This document shows, in pieces, positions 53,993 to 63,365 of a stretch of 64,000 bases of DNA (positions are counted from its first letter, which is position 1; every line of letters starts with the position of its first letter). Under the pieces are notes generated by a model, which saw only the letters and a program-made list of their open reading frames with translations, was not told the origin of the DNA and made no database searches. The position numbers and the translations under genes were made by a program. Where the stretch lies: positions 54,100 through 118,099 of the forward strand of contig JBDTRG010000185.1 in NCBI GenBank assembly GCA_039931775.1. The letters run 5' to 3'. Source of the DNA: CAIWHR01 sp039931775. Lineage in GTDB: Bacteria > Pseudomonadota > Gammaproteobacteria > Burkholderiales > Casimicrobiaceae.

Positions 53993-54577
53993 TCACGCCC
54001 CGGTCTCATGGGGTTTCGCGACGGCGACCATCGCCGGTCGCAACACGCGGTCGTTGAGCGCGTAGCCCTTCTGGAAGACCTGCACGACCGAATGGGCCGG
54101 TTCAGCGCTGTCGACCATCGTCATCGCCTGATGCCGGTGGGGGTCGAATTTCAGTCCCGCGGCCTCGATTTCGACGATTTGCGCCTTTTCGAAGACTGCC
54201 GCCAGCTGTTTCAGCGTGAGTTCGACGCCGGCGCGCAGCGCGTCGGGCGTCGCGTTCTTCGCCGCGAGTGTCGATTCGAGCCCGTCCTTGACCGGCAGCA
54301 GCTCGGTCGCGATGCGCTCGAGTGCGAATTTATGCGCACGGGCGATGTCGGCGGCCGCCTGCTTGCGCTGGTTGTCGAGGTCGGCCCGCGCGCGGAGCCA
54401 GGCGTCACGGAGCTCGGCAGCCTCGGCCTCCACCTTCTTGAGCAGCGCGGCGAAGTCCGGCGCCGGGTCGGCTGGGGGCGCTCCGACCACGGTTTCGGCG
54501 CCCGCCTTTTCGGCCGTGACGGGCGCGGATTCGGCGCTCGCCGCCGGATTGACGGGTGGATCGACATTATGTTGCAT
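53993..54577 (-). CDS. grpE: Nucleotide exchange factor GrpE
   Basis: A 194-residue protein that releases ADP from DnaK. A Pro/Ala-rich N-terminal tail (1-45) is followed by the long coiled-coil helix (about 45-100, LKKVEAEAAELRDAWLRARADLDNQRKQAAADIARAHKFALE in part) and the beta domain with GLKFDPHRHQAMT and VVQVFQKGYALNDRVLRPAMVAVAK. It heads the grpE-dnaK-dnaJ series, with a sigma-32-like promoter 55-85 bp upstream. Confidence 0.96.
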   Translation of the reverse strand: MQHNVDPPVNPAASAESAPVTAEKAGAETVVGAPPADPAPDFAALLKKVEAEAAELRDAWLRARADLDNQRKQAAADIARAHKFALERIATELLPVKDGLESTLAAKNATPDALRAGVELTLKQLAAVFEKAQIVEIEAAGLKFDPHRHQAMTMVDSAEPAHSVVQVFQKGYALNDRVLRPAMVAVAKPHETGA

Positions 54578-54630
54578 GGGGATTCACTCTCCGACAGATG
54601 GTGGTGCGGGTACTTTTCCGCCTCCACCGC

Positions 54631-54660
54631 ACATTGGGGGCGCCCGCCGACTTTTCAAAC
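54631..54660 (-). promoter_or_regulatory. Sigma-32 (RpoH)-like promoter of grpE
   Basis: The reverse strand has TTTGAAA (54659-54653), 13 bases, then CCCCAATG (54639-54632), close to CTTGAAA-N13-CCCCATNT. The position, about 55 bp upstream of the grpE ATG and just after hemH, fits a heat-shock promoter. Confidence 0.65.
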
Positions 54661-54707
54661 GATTTCGACGATTTCCGACGTAAATCCGTCCGGATCCGCA
54701 GGAATCC

Positions 54708-55826
54708 TCAGTTTTTCGACCCCAGTTCCAGGTTTTTGGCCCTGATTCGGGTCAATTCGCGGGCGGTGGCATCGGGCGGGGCCGAGAGCCAGCCGGCGAG
54801 GTTCGAGACGATGAGGTCGACCAACGCCGCGATCCACGCCGGGTGTTCGTTGAGACAGGCAATCGCGTGGAACTCCCCTCCCCCGGCGCCGAGAAATCCC
54901 TGCTTGCACTCGATGCCGATCTCCTCGAGCGTCTCGAGGCAATCGGCGACGAAGCCCGGGCAGACCACGTCGACGCGCCTGGCGCCGTCCTTCCCGAGGC
55001 GCACGAGCGTGTCCAGCGTATAGGGCGTCAGCCACTCGGCGCGTCCGAAGCGCGACTGGAAGGTAACGAGGTATTGCTTTGTCTCGAGTCCCAACTCGGC
55101 AGCGAGGAGCCGCGCGGTCTTCTGGCAGTGGCAGTGATAAGGGTCGCCGAGGTCGAGCGAACGCTTCGGCAATCCGTGGAAGCTCATCACCAGCAGGTCG
55201 CCCCGGCCGTTCTTCACCCAGTGATCATTGACGCTTCGCGCGAGCGCGCGGATGTAGCCCGGATCGTCGTGGAAGCTGTCGATCGTGCGCAGGCCCGGTT
55301 GCCGCCGAAGCCGATGCGCGTGGGTCATCACCGCGTCGAGCGCCGAAGCCGTCGCGCTCGCCGAATACTGCGGAAACATCGGCACCGCAAGAATCCGGTC
55401 GCAGCCTGCGTCGCGGAGCTTCCCCAAGGCACTCGGGATCGACGGATTGCCGTACCGCATCCCGATTTCCACGGCGGCGAAGTCGGCCGGGAGGCCCAGG
55501 TCCTTGAGCCGTTGCCCGAGATAGCCGATGACGAGCGTCCTCTGCTTGACGCTATGCAGCAGCAACGGCGAACCTTCGGCGGTCCAGATCATCGCGTATT
55601 TCTTCGCCGATCGTGCCGGCCTCGTGCGCAGCACGACGCCGTGCAGCAGCGCTTTCCAGACGACGCGCGGGATTTCCACGACGCGCCGGTCCGACAGGAA
55701 TTCCGCCAGGTAGCGCCGGACGGCCGCCGCGGTCGGCGCATCGGGCGTGCCGAGATTCGCGAGCAGGACGCCGATGCGCGTCGGCCGGTCGTGCTTGAAT
55801 GGAGGCTCGGGGAGGAAGTCGCTCAT
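54708..55826 (-). CDS. hemH: Ferrochelatase
   Basis: A 372-residue enzyme inserting ferrous iron into protoporphyrin IX, the last step of haem synthesis. GVLLANLGTPDAPTAAAVRRYLAEFLSDRRVVEIPR is the N-terminal family block. GMRYGNPSI, MFPQYSASATASALD, LVMSFHGLPKRS with the catalytic His, and CPGFVADCLETLEEIGIE with the conserved Glu follow. It lies in the reverse-strand run hrcA, NTF2-like gene, hemH, grpE, dnaK, dnaJ. Confidence 0.97.
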   Translation of the reverse strand: MSDFLPEPPFKHDRPTRIGVLLANLGTPDAPTAAAVRRYLAEFLSDRRVVEIPRVVWKALLHGVVLRTRPARSAKKYAMIWTAEGSPLLLHSVKQRTLVIGYLGQRLKDLGLPADFAAVEIGMRYGNPSIPSALGKLRDAGCDRILAVPMFPQYSASATASALDAVMTHAHRLRRQPGLRTIDSFHDDPGYIRALARSVNDHWVKNGRGDLLVMSFHGLPKRSLDLGDPYHCHCQKTARLLAAELGLETKQYLVTFQSRFGRAEWLTPYTLDTLVRLGKDGARRVDVVCPGFVADCLETLEEIGIECKQGFLGAGGGEFHAIACLNEHPAWIAALVDLIVSNLAGWLSAPPDATARELTRIRAKNLELGSKN

Positions 55827-55861
55827 TCAACGACTCCAGCACCCGGTTTCGCCCGTCCCGC

Positions 55862-56350
55862 TCATGCGCCGGCCTTCTTCCGCCAATCGGCGAGCGCCCT
55901 GGCTGCCTGCTTGCGCATCGCCCCCTGCACGGGCGGCAGCCAGCCGAGAAGCACTCCCTTGACACCCAACGCCTGGCGCAGCCAGCGCCACAGGTCGAAA
56001 CGATCCACGTGTCCGACGATCAGGCCGTCGCGAAACCGGAATTGCGCGTCGATCTGGTTTTCGACGCGGCGTCCTGTCGCCGAGTAGGTGTAGGTCGCGT
56101 CCCAGTGCGCGCGACCGGCATTCGCGTCGGCGACGATATCGGTCGCGACGACCTCGAGGTCCTTGCCGCGCGCGCACAACATCGTCCACATCGCCGCCAA
56201 TCCCGCCGCGTCGAGGTCCGGGAAGGCCGGGTCGGAGAACGTCGCATCGGGCGCGTAACAGGCGATCATCGTCGCCGCGTCGTGCCGGTTGAGCGAGTCG
56301 TAGAGGCGCGCGATCAACGCCGCATTCGGATGCTGCGCCGCGACCACCAT
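55862..56350 (-). CDS. NTF2/SnoaL-fold protein
   Basis: A 162-residue protein whose first 120 residues match a SnoaL/NTF2-like fold (ALIARLYDSLNRHDAATMIACYAPDATFSDPAFPDLDAAG, RRVENQIDAQFRFRDGLIVGHVDRFD). Such domains bind small ligands or act as isomerases or cyclases. No catalytic residues can be assigned. The C-terminus is a basic helical tail (MRKQAARALADWRKKAGA). Its ATG overlaps the hrcA stop as ATGA, so it is coupled to hrcA, and it lies 35 bp before hemH. Confidence 0.8.
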   Translation of the reverse strand: MVVAAQHPNAALIARLYDSLNRHDAATMIACYAPDATFSDPAFPDLDAAGLAAMWTMLCARGKDLEVVATDIVADANAGRAHWDATYTYSATGRRVENQIDAQFRFRDGLIVGHVDRFDLWRWLRQALGVKGVLLGWLPPVQGAMRKQAARALADWRKKAGA

Positions 56351-57384
56351 CAGTCGTTCATCTGCTGGGTGAGCGCGTTGGACAGGAGCCTCGCGGTGAT
56401 GTCGACGATCGGGATCACGCGCTCGTAGGCCATCCGGGTGGGCCCGATCACGCCGAGCGTCCCGATCACCCGGCCATCGAGTTCGTAGGGCGCGGTGATC
56501 ACGCTGCACTCGTCGAGCGGAACGAGTCCCGACTCGCCGCCGATGTAGATCTGCACGCCCTGCGCGCGCTGCGAAACGTCGAGCAGGTGCAGGAGCGAGG
56601 TCTTCTGCTCGAAAAGCTCGAAGAGCCGGCGCAGCCGGTCCATGTTGGACGACAGATCGGAAGCCTCGAGCAGGTTTTTCTCGCCGTGGACGACGAGCGC
56701 CTCACCCTCCGCGAGCGCCGCGCCGCCGACCTCGACGGCAGCGGTCATCAGGCCGACGATATCCTCGCGCAGCGATTTCAATTCCTCGCCCAGCAGCGTG
56801 CGCACGGCGCCGTAGGTCTGGCCCCCGTAGTGCTGGTTGAAGAAGTTGGTGGCTTCGACGAGCTGCGAATGCGTATAGGACCGATCCGTATGCAGGATCC
56901 GGTTTTGGACGTCGCCCTCGGAGGTGACGATGATCAGCAGCACGCGCCGCTCGGAAAGCCGCAGAAACTCGATGTGCCGGAACGTCGTCTCGCCGCGCTT
57001 CGGCGTCATGACGACGCCGGCGAAATGCGTGAGCTGTGACAGCAGCGTCCCCGCGGCGCTAAGCAACTGCTGCGGCCGATCGGCCAGCAGCTCGCCCTCG
57101 AGCCGATGGATCTCGACCTGCTCGAGCGGCTTCACCACCATCAGGCTGTCGACGAAGAACCGGTACCCCTTCGACGTTGGGATTCGTCCGGCGGAGGTAT
57201 GGGGGCTCGCGATGTAACCCAGCTCCTCGAGATCCGCCATCACGTTGCGGATCGTCGCGGGCGAAAGCTCGAGGCCCGACTGCTTCGACAGTACGCGCGA
57301 GCCAACCGGCTGCCCATCGACGACGAAGCGCTCGACCAGGGCTTTCAGCAGATATTGGGCGCGGGGGTCCAGCATGCCGGCCAT
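56350..57384 (-). CDS. hrcA: Heat-inducible transcription repressor HrcA
   Basis: A 344-residue repressor with an N-terminal winged helix (residues 1-75; RVLSKQSGLELSPATIRNVMADLEELGYI, then HTSAGRIPTSKGYRFFVD) and a C-terminal GAF-like domain with an inserted dimerisation segment. HrcA represses groESL-type genes through the CIRCE operator TTAGCACTC-N9-GAGTGCTAA. I see no such operator in this window, so its targets are likely elsewhere. ATG 57384 (MAGMLDPRAQ) or 57375 could be used. It is divergent from nadK with 131 bp between. Confidence 0.95.
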   Translation of the reverse strand: MAGMLDPRAQYLLKALVERFVVDGQPVGSRVLSKQSGLELSPATIRNVMADLEELGYIASPHTSAGRIPTSKGYRFFVDSLMVVKPLEQVEIHRLEGELLADRPQQLLSAAGTLLSQLTHFAGVVMTPKRGETTFRHIEFLRLSERRVLLIIVTSEGDVQNRILHTDRSYTHSQLVEATNFFNQHYGGQTYGAVRTLLGEELKSLREDIVGLMTAAVEVGGAALAEGEALVVHGEKNLLEASDLSSNMDRLRRLFELFEQKTSLLHLLDVSQRAQGVQIYIGGESGLVPLDECSVITAPYELDGRVIGTLGVIGPTRMAYERVIPIVDITARLLSNALTQQMND

Positions 57385-57515
57385 TTTACAGACGCCGGTG
57401 GCCGATCCGTTGCCGATCGTCCAGACGGTGCCTGGGGGTGCGGGGGCCGGCGCGGACCCCGGCTCGGCCTTTCGACGGCTTTGGCCGAGACTTGGGCTGT
57501 GCTCTAATCGCGGCA

Positions 57516-58439
57516 ATGGCTAAAGAAGCCCCTTCCCCGGCGACGTCCGGCACAGGCGCGTTCCGGCGAGTGGCGCTGATCGGCCGGCACGCGAGCGCCG
57601 GCCTCGCGCTGCCGCTGTCGCATCTCGCGACCATGCTCGCTGCGGCTGGGCACGAAGTCGTGATCGAGGCGGAAACGGCGCGTTCCACCCCGCTTCCCGG
57701 TTATCCGTCCTCCCCGGCCGAAGCGCTGGGCACGCGGGTCGATGTCGCGATCGTCGTCGGGGGCGACGGCACGATGCTGGCCATCGCGCGCCGGCTTGCG
57801 CCGTTCCAGATCCCGCTGATCGGCATCAACCAGGGAAGGCTGGGCTTTCTCACCGACATTCCGATCGCGAAGATGGAGGCGATGCTTTCGGCGATGCTCA
57901 AAGGCCGGCACGTCGAGGAGCGCCGCACGATGCTCGCGGCCGAAGTCGTTCGCGCAAACGGGGTGCACGAAACCGCGCTGGCGTTGAACGACGTCGTGCT
58001 CAATCGCGGCGGCGGCGGCACGATGATCGAGTGCGCGGTGGAGATCGACGGCCGCTTCGTCTATTCGATGCGCGCCGACGGGGTCATCGTCGCGACACCG
58101 ACCGGATCGACCGCCTATGCGCTCTCCGCGGGCGGACCCATCCTCGACCCGCACGTGCCGGCATTCGCGCTGGTGCCCGTCGCACCCCATGCGCTCACCC
58201 ACCGGCCGATCGCGGTCGCCGACACCGCCACGATCGCGATCACGCTGGAGCAAGGGCGCGATGCCGCATTGCACTGCGACGGGCAGGCCCATTTCGCGAT
58301 ATCCGAGGGCGAGCGCTTCACCGTGCGACGGGCGCCCTACGCGGCTCGGTTCCTCCACCCCGAGGGCCACGACCATTTCGCGATGCTGCGCGAAAAACTC
58401 CACTGGAGCGAGACGCCCGAGCGCCTGCGCGGGAAATAG
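57516..58439 (+). CDS. nadK: NAD kinase
   Basis: A 307-residue enzyme phosphorylating NAD to NADP. VVGGDGTML (GGDG at 82-85) is the catalytic and nucleotide-binding signature, followed by LIGINQGRLGFLTDI, ALNDVVLNRG and the Gly-rich ADGVIVATPTGSTAYALSAGGPILDP loop. ATG 57516 starts after a plausible leader; upstream in-frame sequence is the antisense of hrcA. recN follows by 18 bp, so the two form an operon, as in many proteobacteria. Confidence 0.97.
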   Translation: MAKEAPSPATSGTGAFRRVALIGRHASAGLALPLSHLATMLAAAGHEVVIEAETARSTPLPGYPSSPAEALGTRVDVAIVVGGDGTMLAIARRLAPFQIPLIGINQGRLGFLTDIPIAKMEAMLSAMLKGRHVEERRTMLAAEVVRANGVHETALALNDVVLNRGGGGTMIECAVEIDGRFVYSMRADGVIVATPTGSTAYALSAGGPILDPHVPAFALVPVAPHALTHRPIAVADTATIAITLEQGRDAALHCDGQAHFAISEGERFTVRRAPYAARFLHPEGHDHFAMLREKLHWSETPERLRGK

Positions 58440-58457
58440 GCGCTGCCGGACGCTGCG

Positions 58458-60128
58458 ATGATCCGGCTCTTGTCCATCCGCAATTTCGTCGTTGTCGACG
58501 CGCTCGATCTCGAGCTCGGCGAAGGCTTTTCCGTACTGACCGGCGAGACGGGCGCCGGCAAGTCGATCCTGCTCGACGCGCTCGCGCTGCTGCTGGGCGA
58601 TCGTTTCGAATTGCGGCAGCTGAAACCCGGCGCCGAGCGCGCCGAGCTTGCCGCAGCCTTCGACGTCGTCGATCGTCCCGGCGTCGGTGATTGGCTCGGC
58701 GCCATGGAACTCGCGTCCGACGACGGCAGCTTGCTGCTGCGCAGGACGCTCGACCGCGACGGACGAAGCCGCGCGTGGATCAACGGCCGGCCCGCCACGC
58801 TCGCACAATTGAAGGAAATCGGCGAGCGGCTCGTCGACCTCCATGGCCAGCACGCGCACCAGTCGCTCATGCTGGCGGAGGTCCAACGCTCGCTCGTCGA
58901 TGCCTTCGGCGGCTTCGCCACCTTGGCCCGGGAGACGAGCGCGGCATGGCGAGACTGGCGCTTGGCGGTCGAAAGGCGCGATGCGGCGGCAGCGGCGGCA
59001 CGCGCTTCCGACGCCGAGCGTGCGGAGCTCGATGAGCGCCGGCGCGAGCTCGCAACACTGAACGTGTCGGCAGACGAATGGGCCGCGCTGTCGCAACAGC
59101 AATCGCGCCTAGCGAACATGGCGACGCTCAACAAGGCCGCGACCTCGGGCGAAGACGCGCTGTCGGACGGCGATGACGCAATCGCGCGTCGCCTCGCCAC
59201 GCTGGTCGCAAAACTCAAGGCGAGCGCCGTGCACGACCCGGCGTTGGCCGAAGTCGTCGCGCTGCTCGACCCCGCGCGGATCCAGATCGACGAGGCGGCG
59301 CGCGCGCTGCGAAGCTACCGGCAGAAGCTCGATCTCGATCCCTCGGAGCTCGGTCGCGTCGAGGAGCGCCTGACGGCCATTCACGACGTCTCCCGGAAGT
59401 ACCGGGTTCGGCCCGAGGCGCTGCCTCAGCTGTTCGCCGACACCGAAGCCCGCCTCAAGGCGCTTGCCGAATCCGCCGATGCCGCAATGCTCGCGCAACG
59501 CGCCGGCGAGGCCGAAGCGCGCTACCGCACGCTCGCCGGTGAACTCTCGGCCAAGCGCGAATTCGCCGCGCACGAGCTCGAAACGCGCGTGACCGAAGCG
59601 ATGCAGAACCTCGCGATGGCCGGCGGGCGGCTCGAGATCGCGCTGGAGCCGCTCGACGTGCCTGCGGGCTACGGGCTGGAACAGGTCGAGTTCCGCGTCG
59701 CAAGCCATCCGAAGCAGCCGCTCGGGCCACTCGCCAAGGTGGCGTCCGGGGGCGAGCTCTCGCGGATCGCGCTCGCCATTCAGGTGGTGACGAGCGAAGT
59801 CGGCGAAGTGCCGACGCTCGTCTTCGACGAAGTCGACGCCGGCATCGGCGGGGCCGTCGCGGCGACGGTCGGCGAGCTGCTGCAATCGCTCGGTACGCGC
59901 CGGCAGGTGCTGTGCGTGACGCACCTGCCGCAGGTCGCGACCTTCGCCGACGCCCACTTCCGCGTGACCAAGCACGGCGACGCGACCTCGGTGCGCGCCG
60001 AGGTCGAAGCGCTCAGCGCGCGCAACAGAATCGAAGAGCTCGCACGCATGCTGGCCGGCAGCACGATCACCGCCAAGACGCGGGCTCACGCGAAGGAGCT
60101 CCTCGAGCAGCACCGGCGGAAGCGATAG
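58458..60128 (+). CDS. recN: DNA repair protein RecN
   Basis: A 556-residue SMC-like ATPase for double-strand break repair. Walker A is GETGAGKSILLDAL (about 29-42), followed by RAWINGRPATLAQLKEIGERLVDLHGQHAHQ. A central coiled coil (about 150-360), the ABC-type signature VASGGELSRIALA and Walker B PTLVFDEVDAGIGG follow, with the D- and H-loop segments (VLCVTHLPQVATFAD) at the end. Transcribed with nadK. Confidence 0.97.
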   Translation: MIRLLSIRNFVVVDALDLELGEGFSVLTGETGAGKSILLDALALLLGDRFELRQLKPGAERAELAAAFDVVDRPGVGDWLGAMELASDDGSLLLRRTLDRDGRSRAWINGRPATLAQLKEIGERLVDLHGQHAHQSLMLAEVQRSLVDAFGGFATLARETSAAWRDWRLAVERRDAAAAAARASDAERAELDERRRELATLNVSADEWAALSQQQSRLANMATLNKAATSGEDALSDGDDAIARRLATLVAKLKASAVHDPALAEVVALLDPARIQIDEAARALRSYRQKLDLDPSELGRVEERLTAIHDVSRKYRVRPEALPQLFADTEARLKALAESADAAMLAQRAGEAEARYRTLAGELSAKREFAAHELETRVTEAMQNLAMAGGRLEIALEPLDVPAGYGLEQVEFRVASHPKQPLGPLAKVASGGELSRIALAIQVVTSEVGEVPTLVFDEVDAGIGGAVAATVGELLQSLGTRRQVLCVTHLPQVATFADAHFRVTKHGDATSVRAEVEALSARNRIEELARMLAGSTITAKTRAHAKELLEQHRRKR

Positions 60129-60269
60129 CGTCCGGCGAGGTCGCGCCGGGCGACGTTGTCGAAGGGGCGCGTTGGGGGCGGCGGGCTTAGGGTGTTCATG
60201 CGCCCGTCGCCCAAATGACAACGGCCGCGCGGGTTACCCCGGGCGGCCGCCAGCCTCGTCAAGACTCGG

Positions 60270-61250
60270 TCAGGCGCGGCGGGCCGGCTTCGAAATCGAC
60301 GCGGCCTTGACCTTGACGGCACCCTTGGCCTGCTTCGGCGCCTTGTAGCTGACGGTCTTCACTTTCGCGGGCTTCGACGTGCCCTTCGGCGCGGCGGCCG
60401 GGGCGAGCGCTTGGCCGGTTTCGAGCCAGTGCCGCACGCGCTGGGCATCGCCCAATCGCGTGTATTTGCCTGCCGAATCGAGCAGCACGATCACGAACGA
60501 CTTGCTCGCGATCGTCGCCATCATGACGAGGCATTTGCCGGCCTCGCGGATATAGCCGGTCTTCGACAGCTGGATGTCCCACCCGGAACTGTTGACGAGC
60601 CGGTTCGTATTGTTGAAGCCGAGCAGCTGGCCCGTCGGCTGCACTTCGACGTAATGACTGGGCGTCGTGCTGAACTGGCGAATTTCCGCGTAGTCCGCGG
60701 CCGTTGCCACGAGCGTCGCGAGATCGTTTGCCGTCGACACGTTGCGCGCCGAAAGCCCCGTCGGGTCCGCGAAGCTCGTCCGCGTCATGCCGAGCGCGCG
60801 CGCCTTGTCGTTCATCGCGGCGACGAAAGCATCGGTGCCGCCGGGGTAGTTCCGCGCGAGGCTCGACGCCGCGCGGTTTTCCGACGACATCAGCGCAAGG
60901 CGCAGCATTTCGCGGCGAGGAAGCATCGCGCCCATCCGCAGCCGCGATCGCGTGCCCTTGAGGTAGTCGAAGTCCTCGGTGTCGATCGCGATCGCCGCGT
61001 CCATCGGAAGGTGCGCGTCGAGCGTGACGATCGCCGTCATCAGCTTGGTCAACGACGCAATCGGCGTTACGTCGTCGGCGCCCTTCTGGTAGACCGGCCG
61101 CTTTGCCGAGGCGTCTATGACGACCGCGTTGAGCGACGCGAGCTTGAGCTTCGCCGGGTCGCGCGCCACGCGCGATTCGACATCCGCCGCCGCAGCGCTC
61201 GCGCACGCGATTAGCGTCACAAAAACAATGGTCAGGCGTCGGTATGTCAA
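60270..61250 (-). CDS. pbpG: PbpG-type D-alanyl-D-alanine endopeptidase/carboxypeptidase
   Basis: A 326-residue periplasmic serine peptidase of the S11 family with a signal peptide (about 1-22). The catalytic motifs are SLTK (Ser66, Lys69), SEN (123-125) and KTG (230-232). The C-terminus is a Lys/Ala/Pro-rich tail (about 270-326) of the same style as the SWIB protein's tail. It trims peptidoglycan cross-links. TTG 61250 was chosen because a promoter (TTGTCA at 61302-61297, 18 bp, TATAAG at 61278-61273) would start transcription near 61266, downstream of the in-frame ATG at 61292. Confidence 0.9.
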   Translation of the reverse strand: MTYRRLTIVFVTLIACASAAAADVESRVARDPAKLKLASLNAVVIDASAKRPVYQKGADDVTPIASLTKLMTAIVTLDAHLPMDAAIAIDTEDFDYLKGTRSRLRMGAMLPRREMLRLALMSSENRAASSLARNYPGGTDAFVAAMNDKARALGMTRTSFADPTGLSARNVSTANDLATLVATAADYAEIRQFSTTPSHYVEVQPTGQLLGFNNTNRLVNSSGWDIQLSKTGYIREAGKCLVMMATIASKSFVIVLLDSAGKYTRLGDAQRVRHWLETGQALAPAAAPKGTSKPAKVKTVSYKAPKQAKGAVKVKAASISKPARRA

Positions 61251-61272
61251 GTCGGACCTCAGGTTCGGGTTC

Positions 61273-61302
61273 CTTATAGCATGGCTCCGCACGCCATGAC
61301 AA
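61273..61302 (-). promoter_or_regulatory. Sigma-70-like promoter of pbpG
   Basis: On the reverse strand TTGTCA (61302-61297) and TATAAG (61278-61273) are separated by 18 bp, each one base from consensus. It overlaps the alternative ATG at 61292 and so favours the TTG start at 61250. Confidence 0.5.
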
Positions 61303-61347
61303 TCCCCTAATTGGTACAGGGTCTTGTCGGCTACGGGTCATGGCGGC

Positions 61348-63255
61348 CTACGGGACAATCGGCGAAACGGCGATTGACTGCTCGTCCACTTCCGGATCCA
61401 ACGCGCCAACGGCGCGCGGGGACGACAGGGAATTGCCCGCCCCGGCTTCGGCTTCCGGGGTTCCTTCGGGGGCTTCAGTCTGCTGGAGCTGCCACATCCG
61501 CGCGTATACCCCATCGAGGGCGAGCAGCGCACCGTGCGTGCCGCGCTCGACGATCCGCCCGTGGTCGAGAACGAGAATTTCGTCGGCGTCGACGATCGTC
61601 GACAGGCGGTGGGCGATCGTCAGTGTCGTCCGGTTCTGCGCGATGCGCTTCAACTCCGCCTGGATGGCCTTTTCGGATTTCGAGTCGAGCGCGGAGGTCG
61701 CCTCGTCGAATATCAGGATCCGCGGCGCCTTGAGAACGGCGCGCGCGATCGCGACGCGCTGCTTTTCGCCGCCCGAGAGTTTCAACCCGCGCTCGCCGAC
61801 CGGCGTCGCGTAGCCCTCGGGCGTGCTCGCGATGAACGTGTGGATCTGCGCGAGTTGCGCCGCAGCGACGATTCTGTCGTGCGTCGCACCCGGACGTCCA
61901 TAGGCGATGTTGTATTCGATGGTGTCGTTGAACAGCACGGTGTCCTGCGGGACGATGCCGATCGCGGCGCGCAGGCTGTCCTGCTGCACCTGTCGGATGT
62001 CCTGGCCGTTCACCGTGACGCGCCCGCCTGTCACGTCGTAGAAGCGGAACAACAGGCGCGAGAGCGTGCTCTTGCCGGCGCCGGACGGACCGACGACGGC
62101 AACCGTCTTGCCGGCGGGAATCGTGAAGCTGACGTCGAACAGGATCTGCCGGTTCCTCTCGTAGCCGAAGTCGACGTGCTCGAAGCGGACTCCGCCGGTC
62201 CCTACGATCAGCGCCGGCGCGCCCGGCACATCCGCGACTTCGGTATTCTCCGCGGTGAGCGCGAACATGCGCTCCATGTCGGCCAGCGCCTGCTTGACCT
62301 CGCGGTACAGCACGCCGAGGAAGTTGAGCGGGATGTAGATCTGGATCATGAACGCGTTGACGAGCACGAGGTCGCCGATCGTCATCGTGCCGGCGACCAC
62401 CCCGGCGGTCGCGCGCCACATGATCAGCGTCACGGCGATCGCGATGATCGCGCTCTGAGTGATGTTGAGCAGCGACAGCGATGTCTGGCTGCGTACCGCC
62501 GCATGCTCCCAGCGCTGCATGCTCTCGTCGTAGCGGCGCGCCTCGAACGCCTCGTTGCCGAAGTACTTGACGGTCTCGTAGTTGAGCAGGCTGTCGATCG
62601 CGCGCGTGTTGGCCTTCGAGTCGAGCTCATTCATCTGCCGGCGAAATCCCGTCCGCCAGTCGGTGATGAGGACCGTCGCCGTGATGTAGAGCGCGAGCGC
62701 CGTCAGCGTGATCGCGATGAACGTCCAGTCGTAGCGGGCGACCATGATCGCGGCGACGAGGCCGATCTCGACGAGCGTGGGCAGAATCGAGAACAGCGTG
62801 AAGCTGATCAAGGTCGAGATGCCGCGCTGCCCGCGCTCGACGTCGCGGGTGAGACCGCCCGTCTGCCGTGCAAGGTGAAAGCGCAGCGACAGCGCATGAA
62901 GGTGGTTGAACACCTCGAGCGCAATCGTGCGCACCGCGCGCTGCGTCACCTTCGCGAACAGGAACTCGCGCAACTCCGTGAACGCCGTCGTAGACAGGCG
63001 CAGCAGGCCGTAGGCGGTGAGGAGCGCCAGCGGCACCGCGAGCATCGCGGTCTTCGAGTCGAGTGCATCGACGATCTGCTTCAGGAACAGCGGGACACCG
63101 ACGTTCGCGGCCTTTGCCGCGACGAGCGCCAGCATCGCGACGACGACGCGGCTCTTGTACGCCCAAAGGTACGGGAGCAGCCGGCCGATGACGCGCCAGT
63201 CACCGCCGTGGGCGGGACCGGGCTGCGAAAGCGGCGAAGTGGGATGGCGGCGCAT
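61348..63255 (-). CDS. Atm1/HMT1-type ABC exporter, fused permease-ATPase
   Basis: A 635-residue half-transporter. Residues 25-330 hold six membrane spans with the Atm1-like segment ELREFLFAKVTQRAVRTIALEVFNHLHALSLRFHLARQTGGLTRDVERG in part and NYETVKYFGNEAFE. The ATPase domain (about 360-590) has Walker A GPSGAGKS, the LSGGEKQRVAIARA signature and Walker B ILIFDEATSALD, then the H-loop IAHRLSTI. Family members (Atm1, HMT1, Novosphingobium Atm1) export glutathione conjugates or metal-thiol complexes. It likely works as a homodimer. An acidic Pro/Glu tail follows the ATPase. Confidence 0.92.
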   Translation of the reverse strand: MRRHPTSPLSQPGPAHGGDWRVIGRLLPYLWAYKSRVVVAMLALVAAKAANVGVPLFLKQIVDALDSKTAMLAVPLALLTAYGLLRLSTTAFTELREFLFAKVTQRAVRTIALEVFNHLHALSLRFHLARQTGGLTRDVERGQRGISTLISFTLFSILPTLVEIGLVAAIMVARYDWTFIAITLTALALYITATVLITDWRTGFRRQMNELDSKANTRAIDSLLNYETVKYFGNEAFEARRYDESMQRWEHAAVRSQTSLSLLNITQSAIIAIAVTLIMWRATAGVVAGTMTIGDLVLVNAFMIQIYIPLNFLGVLYREVKQALADMERMFALTAENTEVADVPGAPALIVGTGGVRFEHVDFGYERNRQILFDVSFTIPAGKTVAVVGPSGAGKSTLSRLLFRFYDVTGGRVTVNGQDIRQVQQDSLRAAIGIVPQDTVLFNDTIEYNIAYGRPGATHDRIVAAAQLAQIHTFIASTPEGYATPVGERGLKLSGGEKQRVAIARAVLKAPRILIFDEATSALDSKSEKAIQAELKRIAQNRTTLTIAHRLSTIVDADEILVLDHGRIVERGTHGALLALDGVYARMWQLQQTEAPEGTPEAEAGAGNSLSSPRAVGALDPEVDEQSIAVSPIVP

Positions 63256-63365
63256 CGATGCGGAGGGAGCGTGAAGCGCGGAACGGAACGCGGCGCGGCG
63301 GCGCCCTCGCGAATCCGCGAGAGCGACCCATCCTCATTTTAACAAACCGGCGTCGTGCAACGGAT

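Noticed and set aside
57385..57515. Possible CIRCE operator in the hrcA/nadK gap
   Set aside because: Only a TGCTCTAA half-like sequence is present; the inverted partner with 9-bp spacing is missing.
60180..60255. Terminator between recN and pbpG
   Set aside because: A GC-rich inverted sequence (GGCCGC/GCGGCC) is present, but there is no T-tract on either strand and the stem is imperfect.
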